The position numbers were made by a program, and so were the translations under genes. Positions 36,380-45,650 of a stretch of DNA of 64,000 nt are shown one piece after another. The stretch comes from an uncultured Alphaproteobacteria bacterium (GTDB lineage Bacteria; Pseudomonadota; Alphaproteobacteria; RF32; CAG-239). Position 1 is the stretch's first letter; every line of letters starts with the position of its first letter. The notes below the pieces were generated by a model. That model was given only the letters and a program-made list of their open reading frames with translations, did no database searches and had not been told where the DNA came from. The stretch lies in NCBI GenBank assembly GCA_944391415.1, contig CALXTM010000007.1, forward strand, positions 1-64,000, written 5' to 3'.

Positions 36380-37690
36380 GTGCTGGAAGATGCAAAACTA
36401 TTAGATGATGATTATGATGACGATACCAGCAAAAGGTCCTGGGGAACATCGATAAATGTCGATGGCATTAACTATGCTACAAGCTTGTTTTGGCAACCTT
36501 TGCAAAGCACCGGCGACTATTTACAAGAGGTTGAAGAAGCCTCAGCCGGGATCTTGGAAGGAGCTGATTTATTCTGCATAAAAGGTGGAAAAGCCCCGCA
36601 ATTTGGTATCTGTGTATCTCATGAAGGATATAAAAGCGGCGAAAGCGTTGCCGTGGTTTCCTTGGTGAGCGCATTGTCTAGTATATCTTCGTTTGTGGCG
36701 GTATTTAAGACCAAAGAAGGTTGGTGGTATACCTGTGTGCGCAACGACATTATTTTGTCAGATGGCGATATGCTGTTTTTGAGCGAGGAAGATGCCAAAA
36801 ACCAGTTTATGTCCATGATGGCCGTTCCCGATTGGGGAAAAAAGATTGCCCCTAAAGAATGGGGAATTGAAGACGCTGAAGAAATTGATGTCGAAGAATT
36901 ATTATCACGCGGAACCAAAGCCAAGCTACAAAAAATCAAAGGGTTGCGCGGTTCTAAATTGATAATGGTAATTGTAATTTCGGCCTTGGTTGGAATGTGG
37001 CTATTATCAAGCTTGATTGACAAATTGTTTCTTACTCCGGTCAAACGACCGGTGGTGGTTCCGGTAAGACCAAAGGTGGTGCAACAGGTTGAAGTTAAAC
37101 CGGTTCCGAAACCGTGGGAGCAAATAAAGAATCCCAAACAATTTATGCAAAATTGTTTTGAAGGGATTACCCAGATGGTTTCTATAATGCCACCCGGCTG
37201 GAATATAGGCTTGGTCAGTTGCACAGATAACTCGGTTGCCACTTCATGGCAAAGAGAGGTCGGGCAAATGTCTTGGGCCGAGGCTGCATTGCGTAATTCC
37301 GGATTGCAATTTAGCGGATATTCTTTTGACCCGACGGGAACAATACTTGCTGCATCGCTGAATTTGAAACCAATTGAGACCTTGGCATCTCCGCCTGATT
37401 TAACATTGGTTGCCTTGCGAGATATGCTAAACAATGAATTTCAGTCACTTGGACAAACAATTAATTTGACAGAAGAAAATGTTCAAAGCACTGCGCCGTC
37501 TACCGGTAAGGGACCAACCAGCGGTGCTCAAACTACCTTCAAGGTTTTGAAATTTAGTTTTGATTCGCCACATAATCCTATGATTTGGATGAATTTGTTA
37601 ACAAAATATTCAGGTCTTGAGTTTAAAGTGATTACATATTCTCCAGGCGGAGAGCTATGGCATTATGAGGGAGCTATCTATGTTTTATAA
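36380..37690 (+). CDS. pilO: PilO-type IVb pilus assembly protein
   Basis: This 436-aa protein matches PilO of IncI-type thin pilus loci in length and layout. A cytoplasmic actin-like-looking N-terminal domain (about 1-185) is followed by one transmembrane helix (about 195-215, LIMVIVISALVGMWLLSSLI), a Pro/Val-rich stretch (PVKRPVVVPVRPKV) and a periplasmic C-terminal domain. The start is a GTG 9 bp after AGGAG; the next ATGs would truncate the N-terminal domain. The end overlaps pilP by 11 bp. It is expected to link the cytoplasmic ATPase side to the secretin. Confidence 0.75.
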   Translation: MLEDAKLLDDDYDDDTSKRSWGTSINVDGINYATSLFWQPLQSTGDYLQEVEEASAGILEGADLFCIKGGKAPQFGICVSHEGYKSGESVAVVSLVSALSSISSFVAVFKTKEGWWYTCVRNDIILSDGDMLFLSEEDAKNQFMSMMAVPDWGKKIAPKEWGIEDAEEIDVEELLSRGTKAKLQKIKGLRGSKLIMVIVISALVGMWLLSSLIDKLFLTPVKRPVVVPVRPKVVQQVEVKPVPKPWEQIKNPKQFMQNCFEGITQMVSIMPPGWNIGLVSCTDNSVATSWQREVGQMSWAEAALRNSGLQFSGYSFDPTGTILAASLNLKPIETLASPPDLTLVALRDMLNNEFQSLGQTINLTEENVQSTAPSTGKGPTSGAQTTFKVLKFSFDSPHNPMIWMNLLTKYSGLEFKVITYSPGGELWHYEGAIYVL

Positions 37691-39047
37691 AAAAAGAGAT
37701 GTTTTATTGGCTGTTTTGTCTTGCGTTGCGGTATTTGCAGCAAGCCCATTGAAAGCACAAGGTTTAGTTTCTTTGTCGGAAGAAGCCATGTTTGATGACG
37801 GCCTTGAAACGAACCCAGAGGCAATAAACGCCGAAGTACCTTTGCAAAAAGAAGACACAAAGGCTCCTATAGCACCTAAATCTGGTGTTGCTACGACAGC
37901 AACAGAAAATCAGACTGAGTCAAAAGATGTGTCGGCCTCTAATGATACTGCAAAAACCATATTTGACACCAACACCTCACTGCAAAACAACTCTGAAACC
38001 CCGGCCGTTGATCTGTTTGGCTCAGCAGGAGATGAGAACATTAGCGGTGATTTGTTCCAACAAATGTCTGATTTGGAAAAACGCACAGCTTTGCTTAATC
38101 TTGAATTGCGCAGAGAAAAACTGCAAAATGAAATTGAAGCGGTAAAGAACCAAAGAAGGCAGGCTTTGCAGCAAGAGCAAGAGCAGCTTGAACAGCAAAA
38201 GCTTAAAAACCTTGAATTTGAAAAAGAGCAAGAAAAAAAGGTTTTGGTAGAACAACAAAAGTTGCGCGATTTGGATATTAAATTTGAAACCTTGCGGCAA
38301 GAAAAATTATTGAACGCATATAAGAATCAAATGCTGGAAGAAAACCAAAAATGGATTGAAAACAACGCCTCATTTTATAAGCAAATTGCAGATTTGCGCC
38401 AGTCAAAAAAAGATTTGACCGAAGCTACAAAATCAAAATTGCAAACATTGCAAAAAGTGGCTTTGGATGCCCGCAGGGACTATCAAAAGATAATCAGCCG
38501 CTATAAAAACGAAATAAGCAATCTGCAGGCACAAATGAATGTTTTGCGCAACCGTATCGACTTGATGGAAAACGAAAATCAAGAAATGCGCAAAAATCCG
38601 TTTGCTGGGGCAACTGCAAGCACTTCAACCACTACATCGACATTAGCATTAGCATCAACGACAAGCAGCAAAGATGAAACGTTTGATGATGAACCGACTG
38701 AAACTGATTTGTCCAAGCTTTATGCCGTAACCGAAATAAGAGGCCGTGGCAATGAATTGATAGCCAAGCTTATTAACCGAAACGGCACCGCCTTTTATGT
38801 CAAAAGAGGAACAGCGTTGCAGTCGGGACATGTAATCGGCGATATTACAACAACATATGTGACGGCTGAAAAAGACGGTGAAAGCAGCTACTTGTATTTC
38901 TCGGCCGGCGGTATTGTTCCGGTTGAGACAGATAGTTTTGAAATTCAGGCTCCGGCTCAAACATCTGATGGGCAAAATGCAACCGGAAACGGCATGACAG
39001 AGCAAGCCAATGTATTTACCGGCGGACCGGTAGCCGGAACATTATAA
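37680..39047 (+). CDS. pilP: PilP-type IVb pilus assembly protein
   Basis: This 455-aa protein has a signal peptide (VLLAVLSCVAVFAASPLKAQ). A Thr/Asn/Ser-rich segment is followed by a long coiled coil (about 115-310) packed with Lys/Glu/Gln. The C-terminal PilP-like domain (about 345-430) has LYAVTEIRGRGNELIAKLI and YFSAGGIVPVE. PilP bridges inner-membrane and secretin parts of type IV pili. It is considerably longer than R64 PilP (about 150 aa) because of the inserted coil, the same enlargement seen in the neighbouring T4SS proteins. GGAG lies 6 bp before the ATG. Confidence 0.78.
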   Translation: MFYKKRDVLLAVLSCVAVFAASPLKAQGLVSLSEEAMFDDGLETNPEAINAEVPLQKEDTKAPIAPKSGVATTATENQTESKDVSASNDTAKTIFDTNTSLQNNSETPAVDLFGSAGDENISGDLFQQMSDLEKRTALLNLELRREKLQNEIEAVKNQRRQALQQEQEQLEQQKLKNLEFEKEQEKKVLVEQQKLRDLDIKFETLRQEKLLNAYKNQMLEENQKWIENNASFYKQIADLRQSKKDLTEATKSKLQTLQKVALDARRDYQKIISRYKNEISNLQAQMNVLRNRIDLMENENQEMRKNPFAGATASTSTTTSTLALASTTSSKDETFDDEPTETDLSKLYAVTEIRGRGNELIAKLINRNGTAFYVKRGTALQSGHVIGDITTTYVTAEKDGESSYLYFSAGGIVPVETDSFEIQAPAQTSDGQNATGNGMTEQANVFTGGPVAGTL

Positions 39048-39061
39048 ACGGATAATAGCCA

Positions 39062-40771
39062 ATGGCTGAAGAAGACAGCATCACCGAAAGCGAACAAACG
39101 GCATCTGTTGACGATGCCGCTTTGGTGTCTTCCGATGACACAACAACGCCTTCTGAAACCGATAATGCATCCGCTGATGCCGAGGCGACGACATCAGAAA
39201 AACATACCATTACCGATATTTATTTTTCTAACGGCAACAGATTGTTGACGTTGCCTGGTTCGTCGTTGGCGGTAAATGATGACACCAGACGTTTGCTTGC
39301 TTTATTCTCCGACGGGCGTTTTTTGGTTGTTGAAACGCACAAATTTGACGGTCGTGTACTCAGCTTTGAGGTTTTGGCAAGAAAGAAAAAACTGGCAATT
39401 GCCAAGCCGACTTATGTATCACAAAACGAATTAAACGCCATATATTCAATCGGTGAGCGAGCCCAGGCCGCCGAAGAAGCATCTGCCGACTCAGCGCTTG
39501 ACCAACTGCAAATGCAGAAAGACTTTGTAAACGTTGTGGCTCGTGCGGCGGCAAGAAAAGTGTCGGATATTCATGTGGTGGTTGCAGACAGCACGATAAT
39601 TATGTTTCGTGTTAACGGTATGATGCAAGTCGAAATGGAATATAATAAAGAATGGGGTGAGTCTTTTGTGCGTGCAGCATTTGCATCTGCCGATATTTCG
39701 GATTCAAACTATGCGCAAAACGAATTTCAGGGCGCGCAAAAACTAGGTTCGACACCTTTGCGCGGATCTAAAGGTAAATTGATGCTGCCACACAATGTGT
39801 TGGCCATTCGTTTGCAATTTAACCCTATTGCATTTGGTTCACAATATTTGGTTATGCGCCTTTTGTATGCCGATGACAACCCTGATGGATCTGGCGATTT
39901 GGCAGCATTGGGATTTGGCGAATTTGAAGAAGAATTGTTTTATCGTTTGCGGGCGGTTCCGGTTGGATTGAGCATTATTGCAGGGCCTACTGGTTCTGGT
40001 AAATCGACTACCTTGCAAAGAAACATGATTAAGTTGTTGCAAGAAAAGAACTACGAACTTAACCTGCTTACCGTGGAAGACCCGCCGGAATATCCGATAC
40101 CCGGAGCAAGGCAGATGCCTGTTACCAATGCCAACACCGAAGAGGAAAAATCAGAACAATTTACCAAAGCCTTGTCGGCAGCGCTTCGTTCCGACCCGGA
40201 TGTAATTATGGTCGGCGAGATTCGTGCTTTGGCTGCCGCACAACTGACATTCCAGGGAGCCTTGTCCGGCCACGGAATGTGGTCAACATTGCACGCCAAC
40301 TCTGCTCCGGCAATTATTAACCGTTTTCGCGATATGGGAGTTGAAACATTTAAGCTGCTTGATCCGGAGCTTATAAAGGGACTTATTTCGCAACGCTTGT
40401 TTAGAAAACTATGCCCACATTGCCGAATTTCGGTCAAAGAGAGGCAAAATGATCCTTCTTTTCAACGGTTGAGAACGGCTTTGGGAGATTTTGGTGTGGA
40501 AAATACTTTTGTCCGCGGACCGGGGTGTAAATTTTGTAACGGGACGGGAATTAAAGGTCGTACTTGTGTGCCGGAGATAATATTGCCTGATGCCACTTTT
40601 TTGGAATTGATGATAAAAGGCGAAACCAGAAAAGCCATTGACTATTGGACATCTGATTTAAATGGCAGAACATTGAAAGAAGCTGCCATCGAAAGGATGT
40701 TGAAAGGCTTTATCGATTTGGATGAAGTGGAACGTTGGTGCGGCTTGTTGGACCAAAGACCAGCTTACTAA
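39062..40771 (+). CDS. pilQ: PilQ-type pilus assembly ATPase (GspE/PilB family)
   Basis: This 569-aa protein has Walker A GPTGSGKSTTLQRNMI (near residue 310), the Asp/Walker B region RSDPDVIMVGEIR, the His box TLHANSAPAIINRF, and a zinc-binding tetracysteine module split as LCPHCRI and GCKFCNGTG. All are typical of GspE/PulE secretion ATPases. An acidic 40-residue N-terminus precedes the N-terminal domain. It drives pilus polymerisation from the cytoplasm. It starts 14 bp after pilP. Confidence 0.92.
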   Translation: MAEEDSITESEQTASVDDAALVSSDDTTTPSETDNASADAEATTSEKHTITDIYFSNGNRLLTLPGSSLAVNDDTRRLLALFSDGRFLVVETHKFDGRVLSFEVLARKKKLAIAKPTYVSQNELNAIYSIGERAQAAEEASADSALDQLQMQKDFVNVVARAAARKVSDIHVVVADSTIIMFRVNGMMQVEMEYNKEWGESFVRAAFASADISDSNYAQNEFQGAQKLGSTPLRGSKGKLMLPHNVLAIRLQFNPIAFGSQYLVMRLLYADDNPDGSGDLAALGFGEFEEELFYRLRAVPVGLSIIAGPTGSGKSTTLQRNMIKLLQEKNYELNLLTVEDPPEYPIPGARQMPVTNANTEEEKSEQFTKALSAALRSDPDVIMVGEIRALAAAQLTFQGALSGHGMWSTLHANSAPAIINRFRDMGVETFKLLDPELIKGLISQRLFRKLCPHCRISVKERQNDPSFQRLRTALGDFGVENTFVRGPGCKFCNGTGIKGRTCVPEIILPDATFLELMIKGETRKAIDYWTSDLNGRTLKEAAIERMLKGFIDLDEVERWCGLLDQRPAY

Positions 40772-40786
40772 TTGTGAGGATTGAAT

Positions 40787-41920
40787 ATGGTAGAGGACGG
40801 AATTAACAGAAAACATACATCAAAATCTTTGCAATCGGCGATGAAAAAGCTCAATAAAATTGAGGAATATTATGCTAGGTTGATTATTCTTTTTTCTAGC
40901 AAAACCCGGCTTAAACTTTATCGCAAAATTGCATCTTTGATGCGCAACAGATTTTCTTTGATGGATGCTTTGGATATGTTACACGATGGTGCATCAAACG
41001 GAGGAAAGAATCCGGGCGAGCCGTTGGCTATTGCAATTGCCGCATGGGGACGCAGCCTTAACAACGGTAATACTTTTTCGGAGGCTTTGAAAGGATGGGC
41101 GCCCGATCGAGAAAGATTGATGCTATCTGTAGGCGATGTATCAGACTTGGAAGGTGCTTTGTTAAACCTGATAAAGGTAACCGAAGGATCAACCAAAATG
41201 ATAAGACCTATCGTCGGAGCCATATCTTATCCCAGCTTTTTGATGATGATGGCAATTTTGATTATTTATGCAATCGGCGTATATATGGTGCCGCCAATGA
41301 TTGATGCCGCACCAAATGTTCACTGGCGCGGATTGGCAAAAGATTTGGTTGATTTGTCGGATTGGATTAAAAACAACTGGATTATTGCCTTTGCATCTTT
41401 GCCGATACTTATGGCCGTTATATATTTTACCATAAGTATCTGGACCGGAAAAATACGAGCTGTCTTTGACAATATTCCACCATGGTCTTTGTATAAGACA
41501 TTTGTCGGAATCAGCTGGTTGTTGGCACTTTCGGCCTTGGTTAAAGGTGGAACGCCTGTTTCTACCGCGATGAGAGCATTGCGCCGAGATGCATCAAGAT
41601 ATCTAAAAGAACGCATTGATAAGACAATGGTGTTTATCAACAACGGTGATAACTTGGGTCAGGCATTGGCCAAAACGGGGCTTGGTTTTCCGGACAAAGA
41701 AATTATTGATGACTTAAAAATTTACTCCGAACTTGATAACTTTGAAGAGGCTTTGGACAATTTGGCAAATGAATGGCTGGAAGAATCGGTTTACACCATT
41801 GAAGAAAAAGCCGGATTGCTTAACATGGTTGCTTTGTTATCAATAGGTGCGGTTATTGCCTGGGCAGTTATGGGGACATTTGATATGCAAGACCAAATAA
41901 CCAGCAGTATGGGAAATTAG
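40787..41920 (+). CDS. pilR: PilR-type inner-membrane platform protein (GspF family)
   Basis: This 377-aa protein has the duplicated GspF helical domains (SLMRNRFSLMDALDMLHDG; ALVKGGTPVSTAMRALRRDA) and three hydrophobic segments: FLMMMAILIIYAIGVYMVPP, WIIAFASLPILMAVIYFTIS and the C-terminal LLSIGAVIAWAVMGTF. It is the inner-membrane platform of the pilus machine. The ATG at 40787 has AGGA 7 bp upstream; a TTG two codons earlier is less likely. Confidence 0.9.
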   Translation: MVEDGINRKHTSKSLQSAMKKLNKIEEYYARLIILFSSKTRLKLYRKIASLMRNRFSLMDALDMLHDGASNGGKNPGEPLAIAIAAWGRSLNNGNTFSEALKGWAPDRERLMLSVGDVSDLEGALLNLIKVTEGSTKMIRPIVGAISYPSFLMMMAILIIYAIGVYMVPPMIDAAPNVHWRGLAKDLVDLSDWIKNNWIIAFASLPILMAVIYFTISIWTGKIRAVFDNIPPWSLYKTFVGISWLLALSALVKGGTPVSTAMRALRRDASRYLKERIDKTMVFINNGDNLGQALAKTGLGFPDKEIIDDLKIYSELDNFEEALDNLANEWLEESVYTIEEKAGLLNMVALLSIGAVIAWAVMGTFDMQDQITSSMGN

Positions 41921-41924
41921 AAAC

Positions 41925-42512
41925 ATGATTGAACTACTTCATAAGCTATATTTGCAAACCAAAAGTTGCTTAAAACGATGGAAAATGATTATTTTAAGCG
42001 CGGCTATTGCTTTGGTTATGGTTTTGATTGTTATTCTGCTGATAAGCGGGCAGAAAAGTATTGGCTCAACCGAGGCCGAACAAGAAATTGTAAAATTGAC
42101 CCAAAATATTCGCAACTTTTATAAGACACGGCCCGATTATTGGGGATTAAGCACCCAAGAAGTTATTAGTCAGGACATTTATCCGTTGAGCATGAAAACA
42201 GAAAACGGCACATTAATCGGCTATTTTGCCAATCAAGTACAAATAGGTGCCGATGCAAACGGAACTCCGGTTATGCCGACCATAAAAAGTTTTGTTATTG
42301 CTTACAACGGGCTGAATTATGAACAATGTGTGGCGTTGGCCGCGGGCAAATTTGACCGCAATTTTTGGCTGACAGTAAGTAGTATGACCGTTACTAATGA
42401 TCAAACCACTCAAGATTTCGGATGGAGCAATGATGAATATATTTTGCCGGCTGATGAGCATAAAATTAAAGATATTTGTTCAAAACACGGCAAAAACAAT
42501 ATTATTTTTTAA
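41925..42512 (+). CDS. PilS-related protein with non-cleavable membrane anchor
   Basis: This 195-aa protein has a transmembrane helix at about residues 22-43 (MIILSAAIALVMVLIVILLI), preceded by a basic cytoplasmic tail rather than a prepilin leader; no Gly followed by a Glu5 motif is present. The rest aligns by eye with the pilin encoded 130 bp downstream: IVKLTQNIRNFYKTRPDYWG versus the pilin's MLLMNIRTAYATSPSYDG, then a similar ANQVQIGADANG segment and an EQCVALAAG helix. It looks like a PilS paralogue fixed in the inner membrane. It starts 4 bp after pilR. Confidence 0.6.
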   Translation: MIELLHKLYLQTKSCLKRWKMIILSAAIALVMVLIVILLISGQKSIGSTEAEQEIVKLTQNIRNFYKTRPDYWGLSTQEVISQDIYPLSMKTENGTLIGYFANQVQIGADANGTPVMPTIKSFVIAYNGLNYEQCVALAAGKFDRNFWLTVSSMTVTNDQTTQDFGWSNDEYILPADEHKIKDICSKHGKNNIIF

Positions 42513-42644
42513 TATAGAACAGTAAATTTTTACTATATGTTAATTTATAGACAATATACTATAGCTAAATTGTATTTTTGATTGCAAAAATCAAAATATA
42601 TTTATAAAGTAACAGTATATTGTTAGCACAGAAGGATTAAAAAG

Positions 42645-43235
42645 ATGTTAGTTGATGTAAAAGTTAGCCAAGCAGGTCGTTCGATGGTTGAAATGTTGGG
42701 CGTGTTGGCAATTATCGGCGTATTGTCGGTTGGTGGTATTTCTGGTTATTCCAAGGCGATGGCAAAATTTAAGCTGACCAAAGCCCAAGACCAAATTACC
42801 ATGTTGCTGATGAACATCAGAACCGCTTATGCTACCAGCCCAAGCTATGACGGATTGACCAGTAAGGTAGCTACCAGCTTTAATATTGCACCGTCTGATA
42901 TGGTGACAGATTCTGCTGCCGGTACAATGAACGGTGCTTTCGGCGGAGCAGTTACGGTTGGAGCTTGCGATGAGAACGCTGCTCCTTGTGCTACTGTTCA
43001 GGCTGGGGCCAATACGGCTTCTTATTTCTTTATTACCATGGCCGACCTGGGACGAGAGGCTTGTTTGTCACTTTCGACATCTGACTGGGGATCTGACGGT
43101 ATGCTTGGTATGGTTGTCGGAGCCAAAGGTATAGTTTCGACAGCGTTGCCGCTTGCTTTGACCGGCGCCGAAGGGGCTGATGCTGATTCGCTGTGCGCTG
43201 CTGCCGGAACTGATATCAGCTGGGTATATTACTAA
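42645..43235 (+). CDS. pilS: Type IVb prepilin (PilS-like major pilin)
   Basis: This 196-aa protein has a short prepilin leader ending QAG, then RSMVEMLGVLAIIGVLSVGG: glycine at -1, glutamate at +5, then the hydrophobic assembly helix. The globular part has cysteines (VGACDENAAPCATV, GREACLSLS, ADSLCAAAG) that may form disulphides. It is preceded by 132 bp of A/T-rich DNA and followed by a terminator, so it can be transcribed on its own at a high level. The prepilin peptidase that should process it is not in the window. An AAGGA site lies 8 bp before the ATG. Confidence 0.9.
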   Translation: MLVDVKVSQAGRSMVEMLGVLAIIGVLSVGGISGYSKAMAKFKLTKAQDQITMLLMNIRTAYATSPSYDGLTSKVATSFNIAPSDMVTDSAAGTMNGAFGGAVTVGACDENAAPCATVQAGANTASYFFITMADLGREACLSLSTSDWGSDGMLGMVVGAKGIVSTALPLALTGAEGADADSLCAAAGTDISWVYY

Positions 43236-43256
43236 AAAAAGACTTTTATCAACTTG

Positions 43257-43286
43257 AGCCTTGCTTATGTGGCAAGGCTTTTTTTA
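43257..43286 (+). terminator. Terminator after pilS
   Basis: An 8-bp stem (AGCCTTGC with GCAAGGCT) with a 7-nt loop is followed by seven T. It lies 21 bp after the pilS stop and closes the pilus operon. Confidence 0.85.
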
Positions 43287-43309
43287 TTGACAAAGGATTG
43301 AAATAAAAG

Positions 43310-44158
43310 ATGAAAAAGGCTTTGATTTTGGAAGGAGGCGCCAAACGCGGAATTTACACTGCCGGAGTGTTGGACATTTTGCTTGAGAACAGTATTATGC
43401 CAGAGGCAGTGTTTGGAGTTTCGGCCGGAGCGATACACGGTTGTTCTTATGTGGCGGGGCAAAAAGAACGCTCTATCCGCTATAACCTAAAATATGGCAA
43501 CGATCCGAGGTTTATGAGTATCAAAAACTGGATTAGAACCGGCAATGTGGTGGATACAAAGTTTTGTTATCACGAGCTGCCGGATACACTCGACCCTTTT
43601 GATCATGAAAGTTTTGAAAAAGCAAGATGCCAATTTTTTGTTGTTTGCTCCAATGTTGAGACAGGAAAGCCGGAATATATCCTCTGCCCGACATTGCGAG
43701 GCGAAAATATTGATTACTTAAGAGCTTCGGCCTCGTTGCCGTTTTTGTCAGAAATTGTTGAGATTGATAACAAAAAGCTGCTTGACGGCGGAATTTGCGA
43801 CAGCATTCCGCTAAAAGCCGCCATGGATAAAGGATTTGAGCGTAATATTGTGGTTTTGACCAGACCGCAAGGCTACCGCAAAAAATATGCCCACAACAAA
43901 TTGTTGGCCAAAATTATCTACCGCCAATATCCGCTTTTTGCCAAAGCCATTGCCGAACGATATAAAATGTATAATGCGGAGCTTGAGTTTGTTGAAGCCC
44001 AAGAAAAACAAGGTAACACCTTGGTCTTGCGCCCATCAGAGACAATAAAAATCGGCAAAATGGAACAAAACCTTGATATTGTCAAACAGATGTATGAGCT
44101 GGGGCGCAAAGATGCCATGGATAATTTGGAAAAAATACGAAAATTCTGGCAGATTTAG
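43310..44158 (+). CDS. Patatin-like phospholipase
   Basis: This 282-aa protein has the patatin hallmarks: oxyanion-hole LILEGGAKRGIYTAGVLDIL, nucleophile elbow GVSAGA (GxSxG) and the aspartate dyad motif LLDGGICDSIPL. The C-terminal extension (about 200-282) fits the DUF6363-type tail of cytoplasmic patatin-family proteins such as YjjU. It is predicted to hydrolyse acyl esters; the lipid substrate is unknown. It has no signal peptide. It lies 24 bp from the convergent phosphatase gene. Confidence 0.9.
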   Translation: MKKALILEGGAKRGIYTAGVLDILLENSIMPEAVFGVSAGAIHGCSYVAGQKERSIRYNLKYGNDPRFMSIKNWIRTGNVVDTKFCYHELPDTLDPFDHESFEKARCQFFVVCSNVETGKPEYILCPTLRGENIDYLRASASLPFLSEIVEIDNKKLLDGGICDSIPLKAAMDKGFERNIVVLTRPQGYRKKYAHNKLLAKIIYRQYPLFAKAIAERYKMYNAELEFVEAQEKQGNTLVLRPSETIKIGKMEQNLDIVKQMYELGRKDAMDNLEKIRKFWQI

Positions 44159-44181
44159 CGCTTTGGCAAGATGATTTTTGC

Positions 44182-44757
44182 TTAATTTTGATTAAGATGC
44201 CATTTGCCGTCTTCAAAAATCAGATGAAATAATGCCGTATTGGGCATTTTGTGCGGGCCATAGCCAAAAGCGAGCAAGAAGTACCGCATTGCTCCGCTAT
44301 GAGAGGAAACACCTATTATATCCCCTTTGGTCGACAACATCTTTTCAAATGCCTTGAACATCCGCTGCTGCATCTCGAGTTTGCTTTCGCCTTCGGGCCA
44401 ACGGACAGACAAATCTATTTCATCATCATACCATTTGCGCCACAAATCCGGGTATTTGTTGGCAATATCTTGCTTTTTCATCCCCTCGCAAATGCCAAGG
44501 TTGCCCTCGCGCAGCTCGGGTATAATTTTGACTTTGAGTTTGAGTTGGGTGGCAACAATTTGTGCCGTCTCTAACGCGCGCTTTAGCGGAGAAGAATAAA
44601 TTATCTCAAGCCCCAAAGGTTTGAGCCTTTCGCTTAGGGCTTCGGCCTGCGAAATTCCGGTTGCATTAAGCGGCATGTCAATGCCACAACCTTGCCAGCG
44701 AAAATCCTTGTTATAGTCGGTCTCACCATGACGAAAAAGATAAAAATCTTTGCGCAT
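44182..44757 (-). CDS. Histidine phosphatase family protein (phosphoglycerate mutase-like)
   Basis: This 191-aa protein starts with FYLFRHGETDYNKDF, the RHG phosphohistidine motif. It has YSSPLKRALETAQIVA, the acid ELREGNLGICEGM and the second histidine in GVSSHSGAMRYF. Members include cofactor-dependent phosphoglycerate mutases and alpha-ribazole phosphatase (CobC); no residue visible here decides between them. It lies 3 bp downstream of murI and is probably in the same operon. Confidence 0.88.
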   Translation of the reverse strand: MRKDFYLFRHGETDYNKDFRWQGCGIDMPLNATGISQAEALSERLKPLGLEIIYSSPLKRALETAQIVATQLKLKVKIIPELREGNLGICEGMKKQDIANKYPDLWRKWYDDEIDLSVRWPEGESKLEMQQRMFKAFEKMLSTKGDIIGVSSHSGAMRYFLLAFGYGPHKMPNTALFHLIFEDGKWHLNQN

Positions 44758-44760
44758 TGT

Positions 44761-45546
44761 CTATCTGGCCTCCTCTATTGTAACAAAAGGAAACAACATA
44801 TTGGCAACCTTGCAATATTTATCATCCTTACGACTTACCAAAATTTGTAAAGTGCCACCGCGACTTAACCCAATATCAATCTCTATATGACGGCGGAGAT
44901 AATCTTTTAGTTTGTCGCCCATAAGCTCGTCTTGTGATACGACCTTGGTTGTCTCGGGCAGAAGTTTGCGAAACTCCGTCTTTAGTAATGGATAGTGCGT
45001 GCATCCCAAAATAAGCGAATCAATATGCTCAAACTGCCCGATATATTCTTTGGCAAGTGTCTTGGCTGTGGCAAAATCGTCGCTTTCTATTGCCGGAACT
45101 AATTTTGGTGCGGCGACCTCAAATACTGCTAAATCGGGCTTGATTTTGTGCAATTCTGTTTGGTAAATATGAGAACGAACCGTGGCCGGTGTTGCCAAAA
45201 CGCCAACCCGGGATGCATTGTCCGATAAAGCCTCTTCGACGGTGGGAATTACGACACCCAAAACCTTGATATCTGGAGCAAACGAAGGAATAAACCGTTG
45301 CTGCAAATACCGCAAAGCAATTGAGGTTGCCGTGTTGCAGGCTATAATTATAAGCCCGCAATTTTGAGAAATAAGAAACTTTATTGCCTCTATCGTGTAT
45401 GATAGAATCTGCCCAGAGGTTTTTTCGCCATAGGGCAAATGCAAAGTGTCTCCATAATAAACGTAGTCATACTCTGGCATTGCCTCTACAAAGGCTTTGG
45501 TTATTACCAGCCCGCCAAGGCCGGAATCAAAAACTCCTATTTTCAT
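44761..45546 (-). CDS. murI: Glutamate racemase
   Basis: This 261-aa protein starts IGVFDSGLGGLVIT and has both catalytic cysteines in their family motifs, IIACNTATSIAL and LGCTHYPLLK, plus YGDTLHLPYGEK. It makes D-glutamate for peptidoglycan in the cytoplasm. The usual position within an alphaproteobacterial cell-wall context is not preserved; it is paired with a histidine phosphatase. Confidence 0.95.
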   Translation of the reverse strand: MKIGVFDSGLGGLVITKAFVEAMPEYDYVYYGDTLHLPYGEKTSGQILSYTIEAIKFLISQNCGLIIIACNTATSIALRYLQQRFIPSFAPDIKVLGVVIPTVEEALSDNASRVGVLATPATVRSHIYQTELHKIKPDLAVFEVAAPKLVPAIESDDFATAKTLAKEYIGQFEHIDSLILGCTHYPLLKTEFRKLLPETTKVVSQDELMGDKLKDYLRRHIEIDIGLSRGGTLQILVSRKDDKYCKVANMLFPFVTIEEAR

Positions 45547-45650
45547 CTTTTGTCTTTTTATCTCCTAAACAGCCAAAGATATTATTGACTTTTGCCGTGC
45601 TTGGCAATAGCCTTTTTATAAGTTATCATCTGTCAAAAAGGAGAAACGCT

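Noticed and set aside
41925..42512. Second cleavable prepilin
   Set aside because: The N-terminus lacks the Gly(-1)/Glu(+5) prepilin motif; the helix starts after a 20-residue basic tail.
42513..42644. Shufflon or invertible DNA near the pilin gene, as in R64
   Set aside because: No inverted recombination sites or Rci-like gene adjacent to pilS; the integrases in the window belong to xerD and the tRNA-Val element.
45384..45650. N-terminal extension of the SIMPL protein
   Set aside because: It overlaps murI antisense, has no domain, and AAAGGAG sits directly before the ATG at 45651.
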